Assembly: GCF_029784165.1 (NCBI RefSeq)
Contig: NC_073695.1
Coordinates: forward strand, 91,829,902 to 91,893,901
From: Wyeomyia smithii
Lineage: Eukaryota; Arthropoda; Insecta; Diptera; Culicidae
DNA length: 64,000 bases
Direction of reading: 5' to 3'
Part shown: piece by piece, positions 1-11,000 of the stretch
Layout of the letters: each line of letters opens with the position of its first letter
Position numbering within the stretch: position 1 is the first letter of the stretch
Notes under the pieces: generated by a model
Seen by the model: the letters and a program-made list of their open reading frames with translations, nothing else
Told to the model about the DNA's origin: nothing
The model's database searches: none
Position numbers and translations under genes: made by a program

Positions 1-1480
1 ATAATAAATCCCTCTTAGAATAAACCTGGACAGAGAGGAACGTTAGGTGTAGCCTCAGTTCAGGCAATTGTAATTTGACGATATTGGTAGGATAGAAAGA
101 GGCTCGGTATAGTAAAGCAGTAAGCTTGAAATGTAAGGGTAAACTCTCACACACAAGCACGGTTATAAATAAAAAAAACCTGAATTAATCCACCTAGTGG
201 TGCAGAAACCTTTGTTATACTAACTATAACTTTATACATATTAGGCCAGTCAATTACAAATCGTATACCAACGTAAGTCCAATTTCAATAATGAATGAAA
301 TGAATTTAAAAGATAGATTTCAGAAAGTTAATCAAAGACGATCATTGGATTAAAGCTTGACGTGGTTTTCGCAAATAATATGAATGTTACAACTGGAGTA
401 CATGAGTCTTATTTTTTCGATCACAAACCAATTTTTAAATGCTGGCTAGAAGCAATTAATTTTTTTTTTAAATAATCGAACGTGGAGAAACAGTAATAGA
501 TAACATATGATTTCACACTAGAACAGCAAATATGTATGTTAGTTTAATGCGGTTCTACTTATTCGCTTTATTTTCAGTAATCGCAGGACCTAGATTTATG
601 AACCAGCATCTTCTACAAACCTGCCCTCGAAATATAGTTCAGAATTATACAGGAAAAAAATTTAGCTATTTATGAAAGTTGCCAATTTAATTCTATCTCA
701 AATGCATTATCTGAGAATGAAGGTTCTCTACGATCTTTGAGAATTTTGGATTTTCAGAGTGTAGGCGAGAACATTATTCTTTTCGAAGGCCTAGGCTGTA
801 TGAAAAAATCCGAAATAAAGACTTTTCAAATCTTGCTGCGATAACGAGAAGTGGAATAACATGGATACTCTGTTTGCACTTAGTCTTAAATTAGAAAGCA
901 ATATTTATATCTTACATGAGCATATTGTATCATTCATAGAGATAAGTGACCTTTAACCTGCGCAGACTAGTAAACGTTTATAGCCAAGTAGAGTTGCTTC
1001 AACACTTTTTTCTTATTTTGCCAATTACGTTCACCAGCTCCTATAGATTCCGGGTCACAAATTTAAAACATAAAATAAGTGTTCAACTGAAAAATTTCCA
1101 GCTGTTAAAAACGTAGCATTGCAAACAAAACAGAATTATTTGTGTTTTTCTCAACGGGTGGCACTAACACTTACGTACGTAAATAGGTCTATACATCTTT
1201 GGTAAAGTTTTTCAAAATATCTGCATCGTTAATTGTTTTACATTTGCACACTGTGGTATCAGATTTTACTACAATGCTTTGGCTCCCGAAAGCTGTAAAT
1301 GTTTCTTATTCTGCGCAAATCTAGGTTCAACGTACAATTTAGTATATATTTTATAAGAAGTGAGGACGGAAGCTTCGGAAGCGAGAAAAGGAGCTAAGTA
1401 AGCATTGCAGTTTCTTCTAAAACCTGGTTCAAAATTTTTTTTTTGGGTCAATTCTGATATACTACACATACAAAAACAAC
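1..1480. other. AT-rich noncoding DNA
   Basis: No reading frame here looks like a real gene. At about 243-290 a stretch beginning CCAGTCAATTACAAATCG resembles the left end of the element at 4581-4955, so a decayed copy of that repeat family is probably present. Nothing else is recognised. Confidence 0.5.
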
Positions 1481-1483
1481 ATA

Positions 1484-1952
1484 TTTGATCATACATACGT
1501 ACAGGCGCATATACACAAACATACATAAATTGTTCAATCTCGTCGATCTGAGTGAATTGGTAAACAACACATGACATGACTTGCCATTAATTTTGCCTTA
1601 AAAGTTAATTGTCTCATATAAAAAATACTCTTTGATAAATATTTTAAAATCTAAGCCACTAATCAAAAATCCACTCGGTAGCATTCTGGGGGAGCACAGT
1701 AGTTTTCGTTTGCGTATAAGATCATTAAAATCGGATATTGCGTTCTGTAGGAAAGGTGCGTTAGTATTTTGCGGCACATACATACAGACAACATACATAC
1801 ACACACACTTACACACATACACACACAAATACACACGAACAGACATTGCTCAGTTCGTCGAACTGAGTCGAATGGTATATACCATTCGGCCCTCCGGATC
1901 TTGGATCTATTTTGCGTTTTTCGACCGATTTTATAACCTTTGTTTAGTATAA
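1484..1952 (+). repeat. Two copies of a mosquito-style interspersed repeat with CA-rich tracts
   Basis: Each copy has a CA/TACA-rich tract (1484-1530 and 1778-1842) followed by a related block: TTGCTCAGTTCGTCGAACTG and GAGTCGAATGG at 1847-1875 in the second copy, and a diverged version at 1529-1562 in the first. The second copy continues to a TTTAGTATAACAAAGG tail near 1945. From memory this block recurs in mosquito genomes as a retroelement 3' end; that is an inference and its class is not known to me. Reading frames across it are low-complexity shadows. Confidence 0.5.
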
Positions 1953-2417
1953 CAAAGGTAAAAAGCGTATCATTCACTTCCAATAGTGATACTGCCAATA
2001 ATATGAAGCGCGGAGTACGGAAAACGCCTGGGCAATATCACAATAGATCAAAATGTTTCTGGTCGCAGTGATGAGTCCACACAGAGAAAAAAAAATGTCA
2101 ATAGGAGAGCTCGTATCCTCAAGGTTACAGAGTTCACTTTGATATGCGCAACCATTCGTAACCATGAGCAACCATTCGTCTCGCTAGCTGCTACTGATTT
2201 TCGGGAAATCAGTTCGGCACAAACTGCTCGTATCTGTTTGCTTTGTTGCCGTATTGCAACCCACGTTCGGTAGCAGTGATGGAAATGAGACGAATATGAC
2301 TCAATCGTCGCTTTGTCTTGAGCTGCACAAATCATGGTCTGTGCAGGTAGCGACAAAATAATGCTGACTGAGTAGCAGCAGAGCTGTGGTGCGCTGGGAG
2401 GGAAAGATTGGTGGAAG

Positions 2418-2775
2418 CACTGGCGTAGTGTAATGGGGGCCGTCCGCCCCAAGTGTCACCCTCTAGAGGGTGACACCCTTGAGGAAAATTTTTATACGTA
2501 TCGCCTCCAAAAGGGTGATATCCGTGAGATTAACCATCATACAGGTGGAGATCGCGGTGAAACCCTCGAAAATTATTGATATCTTGTTCCTAAGAGTATA
2601 ATCTCAACCAATTTTTTAAAAACGGTTAAATTTAGTGCATTCGAAAAGAAAAGTGCTAACTCTCACAATTTTTGATATCAAAATGATTGCAACCTGGTGA
2701 GGGTGACACCCAGGGGGAAATGGGTGATACCCAAATTTTTCGCCCCAGGTGTCACCCGATCACGCTACGCCACTG
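2418..2775. mobile_element. hAT-type miniature element (358 bp)
   Basis: The ends are imperfect inverted repeats: left CACTGGCGTAGTGTAAT, right end reversed CAGTGGCGTAGCGTGAT. They are flanked by a perfect 8-bp duplication GGTGGAAG (2410-2417 and 2776-2783). An 8-bp duplication with CAGTG-type ends is the hallmark of the hAT superfamily. The interior carries several copies of GGGTGACACC in both orientations, which may be subterminal transposase-binding repeats. No coding capacity, so non-autonomous. Confidence 0.85.
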
Positions 2776-2783
2776 GGTGGAAG

Positions 2784-3250
2784 GCACCACTTCGGCTGCG
2801 GTTGAGTTGAGCGAGAGTAGGAGAATATACACTGTCAGTTACTTTTGACAAAAAAAGTCGTGATCCCCAGTCAAATGAATACGAATAGATGAGAATTATT
2901 TGCTTCGTGCACGTGCACATCGTACGAATAACTTCATATACCGAATTGTTCACATTGAGAACCACGTGTTGTGGTGTACACTAATAACAAGAAATATATC
3001 GTAAGATGGAAGGCAAAGAGAATGCACCAACACCGATACTCTGTTACTCGCATACTAACGACGATGTCAATGATTTTTGGCTTGGTTTATATGTATTTAA
3101 AATCGCTAGAGGTGATTTGTTTCCATCGCTGCTCGGTAGTTCTGACGACAATGACTTGACGAACCAAACGTCCTGCTTTTTTTCTTCAATGTCATGTAGT
3201 GTAATTTTGTCCTAATGTAGATCAATTTGTACGTAAAATGTGAAATATAT
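2784..3250. other. Noncoding DNA, nothing recognised
   Basis: Short frames at 2971-3215 have no recognisable domain and no supporting signals. I see no clear repeat boundaries. Confidence 0.4.
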
Positions 3251-3257
3251 TTAGACC

Positions 3258-3292
3258 CTGATGATGGTCCCATAAAAGGACCGAAACGTTGG
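3258..3292 (+). other. Hammerhead-ribozyme-like core motif
   Basis: The sequence contains CTGATGA, then a short stem (GGTCC, loop CCATAAAA-like, GGACC), then GAAACG. This matches the order CUGAUGA - stem II - GAAA of the hammerhead core, as found in Penelope-like elements and some SINE-like repeats. I could not find a convincing stem I partner, and the base after the short stem III (GT then G) would not be a good cleavage site. It may be a decayed or non-catalytic relative. Confidence 0.35.
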
Positions 3293-4006
3293 TGATGAGC
3301 AGATAGAAATCAACGCAACTTGTGAGACTGCAAGCCGAAATATAAATTCCTTAAATAATACATCAATTCCAGTCAAAAACTTAAGTTACAAACGTCCTGC
3401 TTCTGAATGAAAAAATGAGAGCGGGAGCGGAACGAAACGAAGCTTATAGCCTTTCGGATTGAAGCCGAAGACGAATTGCATCATGTCGCTTAACGATGCA
3501 CTCTTCAAGGTTTGCTTCATCGGTATTTCGGTATAAAATCAAACTTGTGCTGAGTAATGAAGAATAGTAGCCCAGATGCTACCTGATGTCCGCCTTGATG
3601 TAAGTCTCATGATGAGTCAATGAGGCTTTGTCAACTTCTGGGTGAACAGTTTCCAGGCCCGTGACTCTCCCACCGTATTTTGCCGTTCGACCTTCCCGGT
3701 TCTTGGCTCCCTGAACGAATGACTTGGACAGATTCAACTTTTTGGCCACATCCCTGATCAAACATTGGGATTCCACGTGAACGCTTACGCAACACGCTTG
3801 TGATTCTGATCACTGGTAGAACATCCATTCTGACCGCATTTCTCCTTCCGTTCGATGCTTTGAGTTTCGAAGTAGGGTAAGTAACGGCTTAAGCAGTAGC
3901 GCCTATTTTAGTCAGTCGAAGAAAACAGGCCTCAAACTCCTGAATTTTAATCAATATCGACAATTTCAATGATGGAATCGAAAACATTGATTGTCTAGCT
4001 GTCTTA

Positions 4007-4485
4007 AGGCCCAAATACAAACACGGCGTGACAAATTGTCAGTACCTTATTAAAACCTTCTAATGTGTCTCCTGGCATCTGCCACCTTCCACTCATCTAC
4101 ACAGAAGGCGCAATCACTCCGTCTCGAGCTTCGCCGTGTGCTCACCTTCTTGTCGTCATGCCACCCAATTTATGTTTATTTATGTTTGTTGGAGAGAAAA
4201 AAAATGATGCAGCGCACTTCTCGAATCACCAGCAAGCGGAAAATGATACAACACGGCGCTGCCAGCGTCTTCACCAAAAGAAGGCGATACGAGACCGTGT
4301 GAAAGGCACAATGCGTCTATACGGAAGGCAGTCGAGTGCGCAGTAAAAGACGGCGAACGACCATCTTCCTTGTTAGAAGGCGAAGCCGAAAGGTTTAGAC
4401 TGAAAGGCGTCCCAACAAAAGGCGCGATTACGCCTTCTAATTTGTATGGAGAAGGCGTCATTACGCCGTGTGTGTATTCGGGCCT
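4007..4485. mobile_element. PIF/Harbinger-like miniature element (479 bp)
   Basis: Terminal inverted repeats are AGGCCCAAATACAAACACGG on the left and, reversed from the right, AGGCCCGAATACACACACGG. It is flanked by TTA on both sides (4004-4006, 4486-4488). The related repeat copy at 58.5 kb reads straight through this point (CTGTCTTACGAATAC), so it is an empty site. A 3-bp TWA duplication and GC-rich ends point to PIF/Harbinger. The interior is rich in AAGGCG and its complement. The reading frames inside are chance frames in this repeat. Confidence 0.7.
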
Positions 4486-4580
4486 TTACGAATATGAAAA
4501 ATACCGTTAATCACAAAGCAATCTGTGAACAATCACCAATTGTAACAAATCGACATATATTGTAGCCATTCAGGAGCCAC

Positions 4581-4955
4581 CCAATCAACCACAAATCGTA
4601 TATCAATGTGTGAGAATTATCGCAAATATATCTTAACGAAGTCGAAATCGTATACCACGCTTATTATCATGCGCTGAAATTCAGTTTTATTTGTATATCA
4701 TGGTGGAGTCTAACTGATTTACGATTGTAGGCTTAGAATTGTAAGATAGTGTGAAACAAATCACTTTCAATCGGAAATTATCGTATATAAATACGTATAT
4801 CAATAAATTGCATACCATTATTCCTCAGTAAGTATATCGCCTCCAAAATAGTACGCATATGCTGTTTTTGTGCATCAAATGCGAGTTTGTATGATATATA
4901 TGAGTGCGGATATTGGAATCGAAACATTATTATACGTATGAAAATGTTGACTGGG
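4581..4955. mobile_element. Insertion with CCARTCAAC ends (about 375 bp)
   Basis: This segment is absent from the sibling repeat copy near 58.6 kb. The left end reads CCAATCAACCACAAATCG and the right end reversed reads CCCAGTCAACATTTTC. CAC occurs on both sides and may be the target duplication, though 2 or 3 bp cannot be told apart. A second, partial relative lies at about 243-290. The superfamily is not determined. Confidence 0.5.
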
Positions 4956-5128
4956 CACTTTGGGTGCTGAAATAAAACGCCTGCAAAACATTTGGAAAGT
5001 GCTTGAAATAGGTTCGGGGTGATTGGAATAGTATCCCTCGATTGGTAACTTTGATTGATCATTGTTAAAGTTTGCTAACATAGTTTTACAATCTGAAAAC
5101 AAGTTCTGACAGAGAACAGATTGATATA

Positions 5129-6102
5129 GGGGAACTGCTCCTTTATTAATCTCAGCCCATATATCCATCTCATACAACATGAAAACACAATTGAAAGCAG
5201 GAAAAAAGCATATTTTCAAACTAAGCCAATCTGCTAATCCATCGAATGGATTCTTCTTAGTTCACTTTAGATTTCTCATAAAGTATAATCCTCAAAAACT
5301 CACTCAAAAGCCCTAAATTTGATATAGTAGTCGGGCATCTGCACTCGAAAACTCATTTAGTTCAATTACTTACCTCAGAGAACAAAATCCGCGCATTGTT
5401 CTATACGGCTACAACGGGACTCGTTCAGCAGCCAACCAAAGTTTTTTCATCACTATCGGACCATTTTTATTTTAATCACTAAACAAAATCACTCACTACA
5501 CTAAGAATATTATAATCTTTGAAATGTTCACCTCAAATTTCCTAAAACAAGCTTGAATTAGCAGAAATATCATTCATCTGTATGTATTTTCATCTGTTTT
5601 GACTGCGTTGAAGAAAATCAAAAGTTGCCAAATCAGTTTCTGTTAATACGAAAAAATCATACTGAAAATGTTGAATTATTCCGACATAATTGACATAAAT
5701 CTACAGCACTGTAGTGGTTACCTAGGTTACCAATTTTGCACGTAAACAACTGCAGCGGATATCTAGGTAACCTACTATGACGGGCTGCGGCTACGTTCAT
5801 TCATGTTAATGTGAGTGATTTATGATTAACAGTGTGATGAATATGGGGGCGTCGTGAAATGAATAATTGAGTAGTGATTCAAGTTTTGAGATGGATATGA
5901 AAGCGTTGTGAAAAATAGTTTGTTCTACAAAATTCAAGATAAATCTAGCTAATTTTACTAAATATAAAATGCTGAACGATTCCATAAGAGCACGTAAGCA
6001 TATTTAGTTTATTTGTTCAATGATTTCGTGAAAATTTGGTGTTTAATCCATGCACTCTTCGTGAATGTCGGCTTATTGAGATGGATAATGGAGCAGTTCC
6101 CC
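5129..6102. mobile_element. TA-target element with GGGGAACTGCTCC ends (974 bp)
   Basis: Perfect terminal inverted repeats GGGGAACTGCTCC (5129-5141) and GGAGCAGTTCCCC (6090-6102) are flanked by TA (5127-5128 and 6103-6104). Copy B of the host repeat at 58.78 kb has GATATACTCATG at the matching point, which shows the unoccupied TA. It contains no transposase-like frame. The GGGG/CCCC-plus-TA design recurs at 14787, 23901 and 60958 with otherwise unrelated sequence. Confidence 0.8.
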
Positions 6103-7313
6103 TACTTCTGTTTGAATTTCACCCAACACATTTCGAGTATTTCGTCTCAATACACAGGCGGTTCTTAAAGCTGCTTAGAATATGTTCCCTATCCTCAGGT
6201 TTAACAACACGACTCACCGTGGGCTGCCCGATTCTAAGTTGTTTACGGATATCCAAATAAGAGCGTTGACGATTTCCAATTTCCGAAAAACTGACAACGA
6301 TAAAAATACAGTGTACTCTCCAAACCCCTTCTACCCAAACTTTCAAGACAAAATAGCCAATAGGTAATTTTCTACATCAAAAGTTTTTTCGTGTCAAATT
6401 CATTTTTTTCTATATATGACAATGGCTAGAGGTACCAAATTTCACAGGAATGGTGGAAAAGCTATAATAATGCTAGGGCAACTATTTTGAGCCTCGGGCA
6501 GCTTTTTTTTGTTTTGGTTTTTCGACCAGTACTTTATACCTTCTGTTAAAAAAAGAAGATACAGTTACTCCATAAAATACTATTTACCGGAAAACGTATC
6601 CAAACGTTATGTTTATTCATTAATTAACGGCGTACATTTCTGATCGTAGAGCAAAAACTTTAAAAAATTGTAACAAAAAACTTGTTTGAGGATCAGCAAT
6701 GAAGAAAAAATACCGTATTAGGCTATAAATACTTGCTATAACGAATAATAGACTACAAAAAAAACATCTCCGTGTTTCGTGGATGTGAGACAACAATAGT
6801 AAACCAACAGCTTACAGCCGGACTAGTCAAACCTGTTCATCGTCAATCGTAAAACTTTAGCATTGAGTGGCAAAAGTTTCGCCCTTTTCTCGACGGTGGC
6901 ATGTCACGCGATTATATTTTTGAAAAACATAAAGCCAAACTAATGCTTTCAGAAATACATCAGTCAAAAAGAACAATGAACAAACGTTCTGTTCAAGTAG
7001 TTTTGTTTGCATTTCAATTACTATCTAGAGTTTGAGAATGATGACACTAATCATATGCAATTCACCCATCAGTGACGAAACGTTCTCTGAAAATACTGCA
7101 CAATATTCATTCAGTCTTTCAAATTACGTTATGTAACGAATGTTACCGGCAACACTGCTTCCCTAAGCTATAAATAATATGTAGTTCAACGAAAACATAA
7201 AATGGTAAGCACAGTCACGAGAAACAGTTTAATTCCTTGTGCACTGCATTCGTTCCCGACCAGGAATAAAACAAATCGAGAGCTCTAGCAGAAAGTAGAG
7301 TGATTCGAAGCCT

Positions 7314-7327
7314 ACGTCAGCTGACGT
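7314..7327. promoter_or_regulatory. Palindromic ACGTCAGCTGACGT site
   Basis: A perfect 14-bp palindrome that combines two TGACG half sites (CRE/bZIP type) around a CAGCTG E-box. It lies about 13.3 kb upstream of the Shab start codon and about 150 bp downstream of a TATAAATA stretch. A role as a bZIP or bHLH binding site is inferred from motif alone; 14-bp palindromes also arise by chance at low frequency in 64 kb. Confidence 0.25.
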
Positions 7328-8559
7328 GACAAAGGGAAAGGCACTGAACTGTTAGCGGAGTGGAGATTGGTGTTACAAACGGGTATACATTTTCCTGATC
7401 CCAGACACGCTAACAAATTTTAAAATCGCGTTTCATTCCCATCAGCTACTTGATACTCGATACCCCTCGCTGACCCCCGGCAGGTTTACACCGGGTTGCC
7501 TGTGGGAAGGGCAATTGAAACAAGTTTTCACACAATCCTTGTACACGAAAACTAGTTGAACGCGATAATTAAATTCTGAATGATAGCAATTTTCTTGAAT
7601 AAAAGGAAAAACTAGTTTTTTTAGTGATTCGATTTGTTTAATCTCACAATTGCCGAAAGTGAAATTATAGCACTAGTTTATTTTAATCATAAGCGAATAC
7701 ATTGCGGAATCACTCAATCGCAAGACGCGAAGTACGTAAAACTGGAGAAACCCGTTTCCACGTTTCGGGTCTATTTCAAACACAAATGATAGAAAACAAT
7801 AGAGAAAAGAAGACCTAAAAGTGTAGTAAGGAGACGCACGCCATAGTATAGAGGGACAGTACGCCCTTCATGGCATTATGAATCTAATCAGCTCTAGCAT
7901 CGAATTAATTATGAAATAGGCTGATTATGGGTCGTAGATGGTATCCAATATGCATCATCTTGTATGTTGGTTAGTGTTGGTTAGTATTAGTATGACATCA
8001 TCGCCTCGGCTGGGACAGGTAGACTTCGTAGCTTAATTCAATTATAAACAGCTTTCGACATACAGGTACAATCACTAAGGTTAAATAGATTAAATCAATT
8101 ATTATCAAGCAGAAGCTAATTGAGTTTTCCAACACCAACTCTGGTAAAAAGTAGTTTTCTCTCTTTTCTAGGATAAATCTTGTACGTTATATTTTCATGC
8201 TTTTCATCAGTATGTAAGTTCTCATTATCCGCTTAAGTAACCATCATTTTAATGAAGTAAAATCAAAATCATTACCTGTTGTGTAAAGCATAACAGCCAA
8301 AAAGCAATTTGGATTGATTGGGTCAGTAGAAACAACATATTGAAACAAACGTTGGTGATACATTTTTAAATAGTTTTCTATCGATAAAATTTATTTCGTG
8401 TAATCAATGCTCCATTTAAGCAGCTCGAGTAAGCTTGCCATACGTACGATTTACAATGAAGATCACGTAAATCTGAACTATCGTCCATTAACGCACTTCA
8501 ATGAATGCTGACGAGACACATCTAAAAGGAACGTAAACCTTCAGCACCATAAAGCTAAG

Positions 8560-8890
8560 GTTAACACACTTCCTGGCAGGTACCCCAGCAACAATTCAGT
8601 TACATGTTGAACGGATGTCGATAAGAACATCGCACTCAAAGTTTGTTTGCTTGTTAAAGCCAACAGCTTCTGCCGCGACGGAGACGGCAATGCCGACAAC
8701 GACGGACGGAAGTATTCAGTTCTCTGAGAGTGTCGCGAAAAGTCCTTCCCACAAGGGGAGGAAGCAATCCAAAGAAGTGGGTAATTTACATGAATTACCA
8801 TACACTTTATAACAATAGTGTCACATCGTTGAGATTGGCCGTAACAGCCCGGAACTGGAGCCGAGCTTGATGAAAGCAATCTCAAGTTAG
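8560..8890. other. GC-richer patch, possible upstream exon
   Basis: Base composition rises here against the AT-rich flanks, and both strands stay open for 65 to 114 codons (8615-8812 plus; 8541-8885 minus). I recognise no domain. It could be an upstream untranslated exon of Shab, a small unrelated gene or a repeat fragment. There is no clear splice donor or start context. Confidence 0.2.
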
Positions 8891-9143
8891 CGATGTAGAA
8901 GCTGATTTGTACCGCAGGATTTATTCGCCATCATCAGTTTAGGAAAAGCAAAACACAACGTTCGCCCTCCGTTTAATCCTAATTCACTGGAAAATCACAC
9001 AAATCTGAAAGTATTTTTTTAAATCACACGGACTATTCCAGTTCGTAATATCTTTATCTTCATTGAATTTCAATGGATTAGAACACTAATATTAGTCCTA
9101 AATTTTCAGTACTCCTTCGATTTCATCACGGTCAAAAAAACCC

Positions 9144-10857
9144 ACTCCCCAAGTAACACATGCAACATCTTTTACGAAAAAAATGAAAGGAAAAAGTTAT
9201 AAATAAGTCATAAATAAGTTGCAGGGAAAACATTGGGTTTTAATTTACTCGCATTGATGTTTTGAATCGAAATAACAAGTTGAAGTTGTAAATACATTAC
9301 GAATTGCTGTAAAAACTGTTTTAAAACATGTTTATAACTAGTTTTTTTTCTTGAGAATGCAAGAAAGACATCAGTGGTGAATTTGTGTTTGACAGCAAAA
9401 CGTATAGTGGAGACAAAATTGAAAAATGGCCGCAAAAGTTCTAGTTCAGTTTTAAATCAGTTGTAAATGTGATTTTATGATGTGAACTATTTCTTCTTCA
9501 TCAAATACAGTGCAGATCAAAAATACTGTTAATATTCAAAATTATATAAAATATTTAAACACCCAGGGAATTTATGTTTGATTAAACATAAATAATAAAT
9601 TTGACAGTAAATTATAATCAATAAATTTATCATTCAATTTACTTAAAACAAGAAAATCGTTTGATTTGATCGGCCATGATTTGTTTCAATTCTCTTTTTT
9701 GTCTTGCTCACCGATCTTCGGTTTTATTATTATTATTTTGATCATCGTTAATAACCTCAGATCAATGTTTGAATATTTCTGTTTTACTTAAATTTCAAAA
9801 TATATTACTTAATGCGTGGTTTAGTTAGGAGAATTTTTATATTATTTTCTCTACTACAAAAATCAAGATGGTGACGGCGATTTTTTTCATAGATTGTAGT
9901 AGCTTTATATAGCCTTGCTTAATTGGTTTCCCGATTCCATCACCAAATTGTGGCAGAAATTACTACTCGCTTGGTTTGCTAAAAGAGTAAGAAAGTTCAA
10001 ATAATTAGTACATAGTGCATGACATCTTAGTTCACCTTGATGTTTCAATGTACATTTTTTTCAATTATTTTGCAATATTTTTACCAAAATAAACTTTATA
10101 GATAGTGGTCATATAACGGACAAAATCTTTGGGCAATCGGTGTACCCATTCAACGAATGCTAATAATCAACATGGCTGCCTCGTTAGCGCAAGCGGCGTG
10201 CTAAAATAATATTCAACACCATTTTTCTGTGCTAAAGGCACGTTTCATAATATAATCCTATCGAAAATATATACCTGAGGCACATTCCTCTAGAGTTCAT
10301 CGGTTACTTTTTTCTTTATTTCAAATTTAAAAAAAAAATGATATTGATTACTATCATATTGTGGTATTTTCGAAGCGCGTAAATTTTTAACGAAGTACAA
10401 GGCAAATATTCACGACAAATCTGAAATCGCACGTAGATTTATTGTATTTAATCACTATACCAACACCCTATTCTATCAATGAATTGTCTTGATAATTTCT
10501 CAAATAAAGAACCATGATTATTTTCGTGGGTCATCTGTTTTGTATGTATTAGAAACAATCATCAGTGAGTGAAATTTCAACTCATTTGTGCAATTTGTTT
10601 ATGACCTATTAATAACAGGCCACCATTTGTTGGTACTGGAAATGTAAGAGTGGTGGTTATAGTCGTTATAAAGTTGTTTTATGTAAGTCGTGTGAACAAT
10701 TTATTTGAAGTTGAATATATGTTTTATATTGGCTCCGCCCCTTGCGCTTTTTGAGTTGTTAACAAGTTGTATATAAGTTTATACGTTATTGTTATAGTGA
10801 CGAGATTTGTTATATATCAATTACCTAAACTTATTAAAGACTAACCGTGTTACTTGG
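9144..10857. mobile_element. Element with CCCAAGTAACAC inverted ends (about 1.7 kb)
   Basis: The left end reads CCCCAAGTAACACATG and the right end reversed reads CTCCCAAGTAACACGG. Subterminal stretches on both sides are rich in AAGTTGTAAATA-like and TATAAGT-like words. The same terminal motif bounds the insertion at 22726-23558, so these are likely one family. No transposase frame is visible and no target duplication is clear, so the superfamily is open. Confidence 0.45.
10178..10203 (+). other. Short match to the 5' part of a tRNA (Met-like)
   Basis: GCCTCGTTAGCGCA followed by AGCGGCGTGCT resembles the acceptor and D-arm start of elongator tRNA-Met (box A region). The anticodon arm, box B and the 3' acceptor strand are not seen downstream, so this is not a tRNA gene. 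It may be a tRNA-derived scrap or chance. Confidence 0.2.
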
Positions 10858-11000
10858 GAGAATCAAATATCAAAAGATTGCAGTTTATCTTTCAGTATCA
10901 TGCTTCTATAACATTTCAATTGAATGTAGCAATACTTTTTATACGAAATATTTGCTTTAAAGTTGGAACTATTCGTGAAACGCGAAGGCTTGTTTTGTAT
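10858..11000. other. Short noncoding spacer
   Basis: Nothing recognised. Confidence 0.4.

Larger units (their letters stand above)
3875..6194. mobile_element. TA-target miniature element R1, copy A, inflated by three insertions
   Basis: The left end reads TA then GGGTAAGTAACGGCTTAAG; the right end reversed gives GGGAACATATTCTAAGCAGC. It aligns in four segments with the compact copy at 58390-58875: 3875-4006, 4489-4580, 4956-5128 and 6103-6194. Removing the three inserts (479, about 376 and 974 bp) plus their target duplications from 2320 bp leaves about 484 bp, against 486 bp in copy B. It sits between the two helix-turn-helix parts of a mariner relic. No coding capacity. Confidence 0.75.
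3560..6346 (-). pseudogene. Mariner-type transposase relic, split by a nested insertion
   Basis: On the minus strand two pieces read as parts of one Tc1/mariner-type transposase N-terminus. The first (about 6346 down to 6200) contains a helix-turn-helix with YLDIRKQLRIG and PTVSRVVK. The second (about 3776 down to 3579) contains IRDVAKKLNLSKSFVQ followed by NREG, then HETYIKADIR, which resembles the region around the first catalytic aspartate (usually DDETY), here HETY. Family members carry two tandem helix-turn-helix motifs in this order. Between the pieces lies the nested block 3875-6194. The second piece also jumps from the second HTH almost directly to the catalytic motif, so an internal deletion is likely. 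Frameshifts and stops make it non-functional. Confidence 0.65.
6347..9143. other. Upstream noncoding DNA
   Basis: No gene is recognised. At 7165-7175 there is a TATAAATA stretch that could be a core promoter element but has no other support. A slightly GC-richer patch is listed separately at 8560-8890. Confidence 0.4.

Noticed and set aside
10178..10203. tRNA-Met gene
   Set aside because: Only the first 26 bases resemble a tRNA; box B and the 3' acceptor strand are absent.
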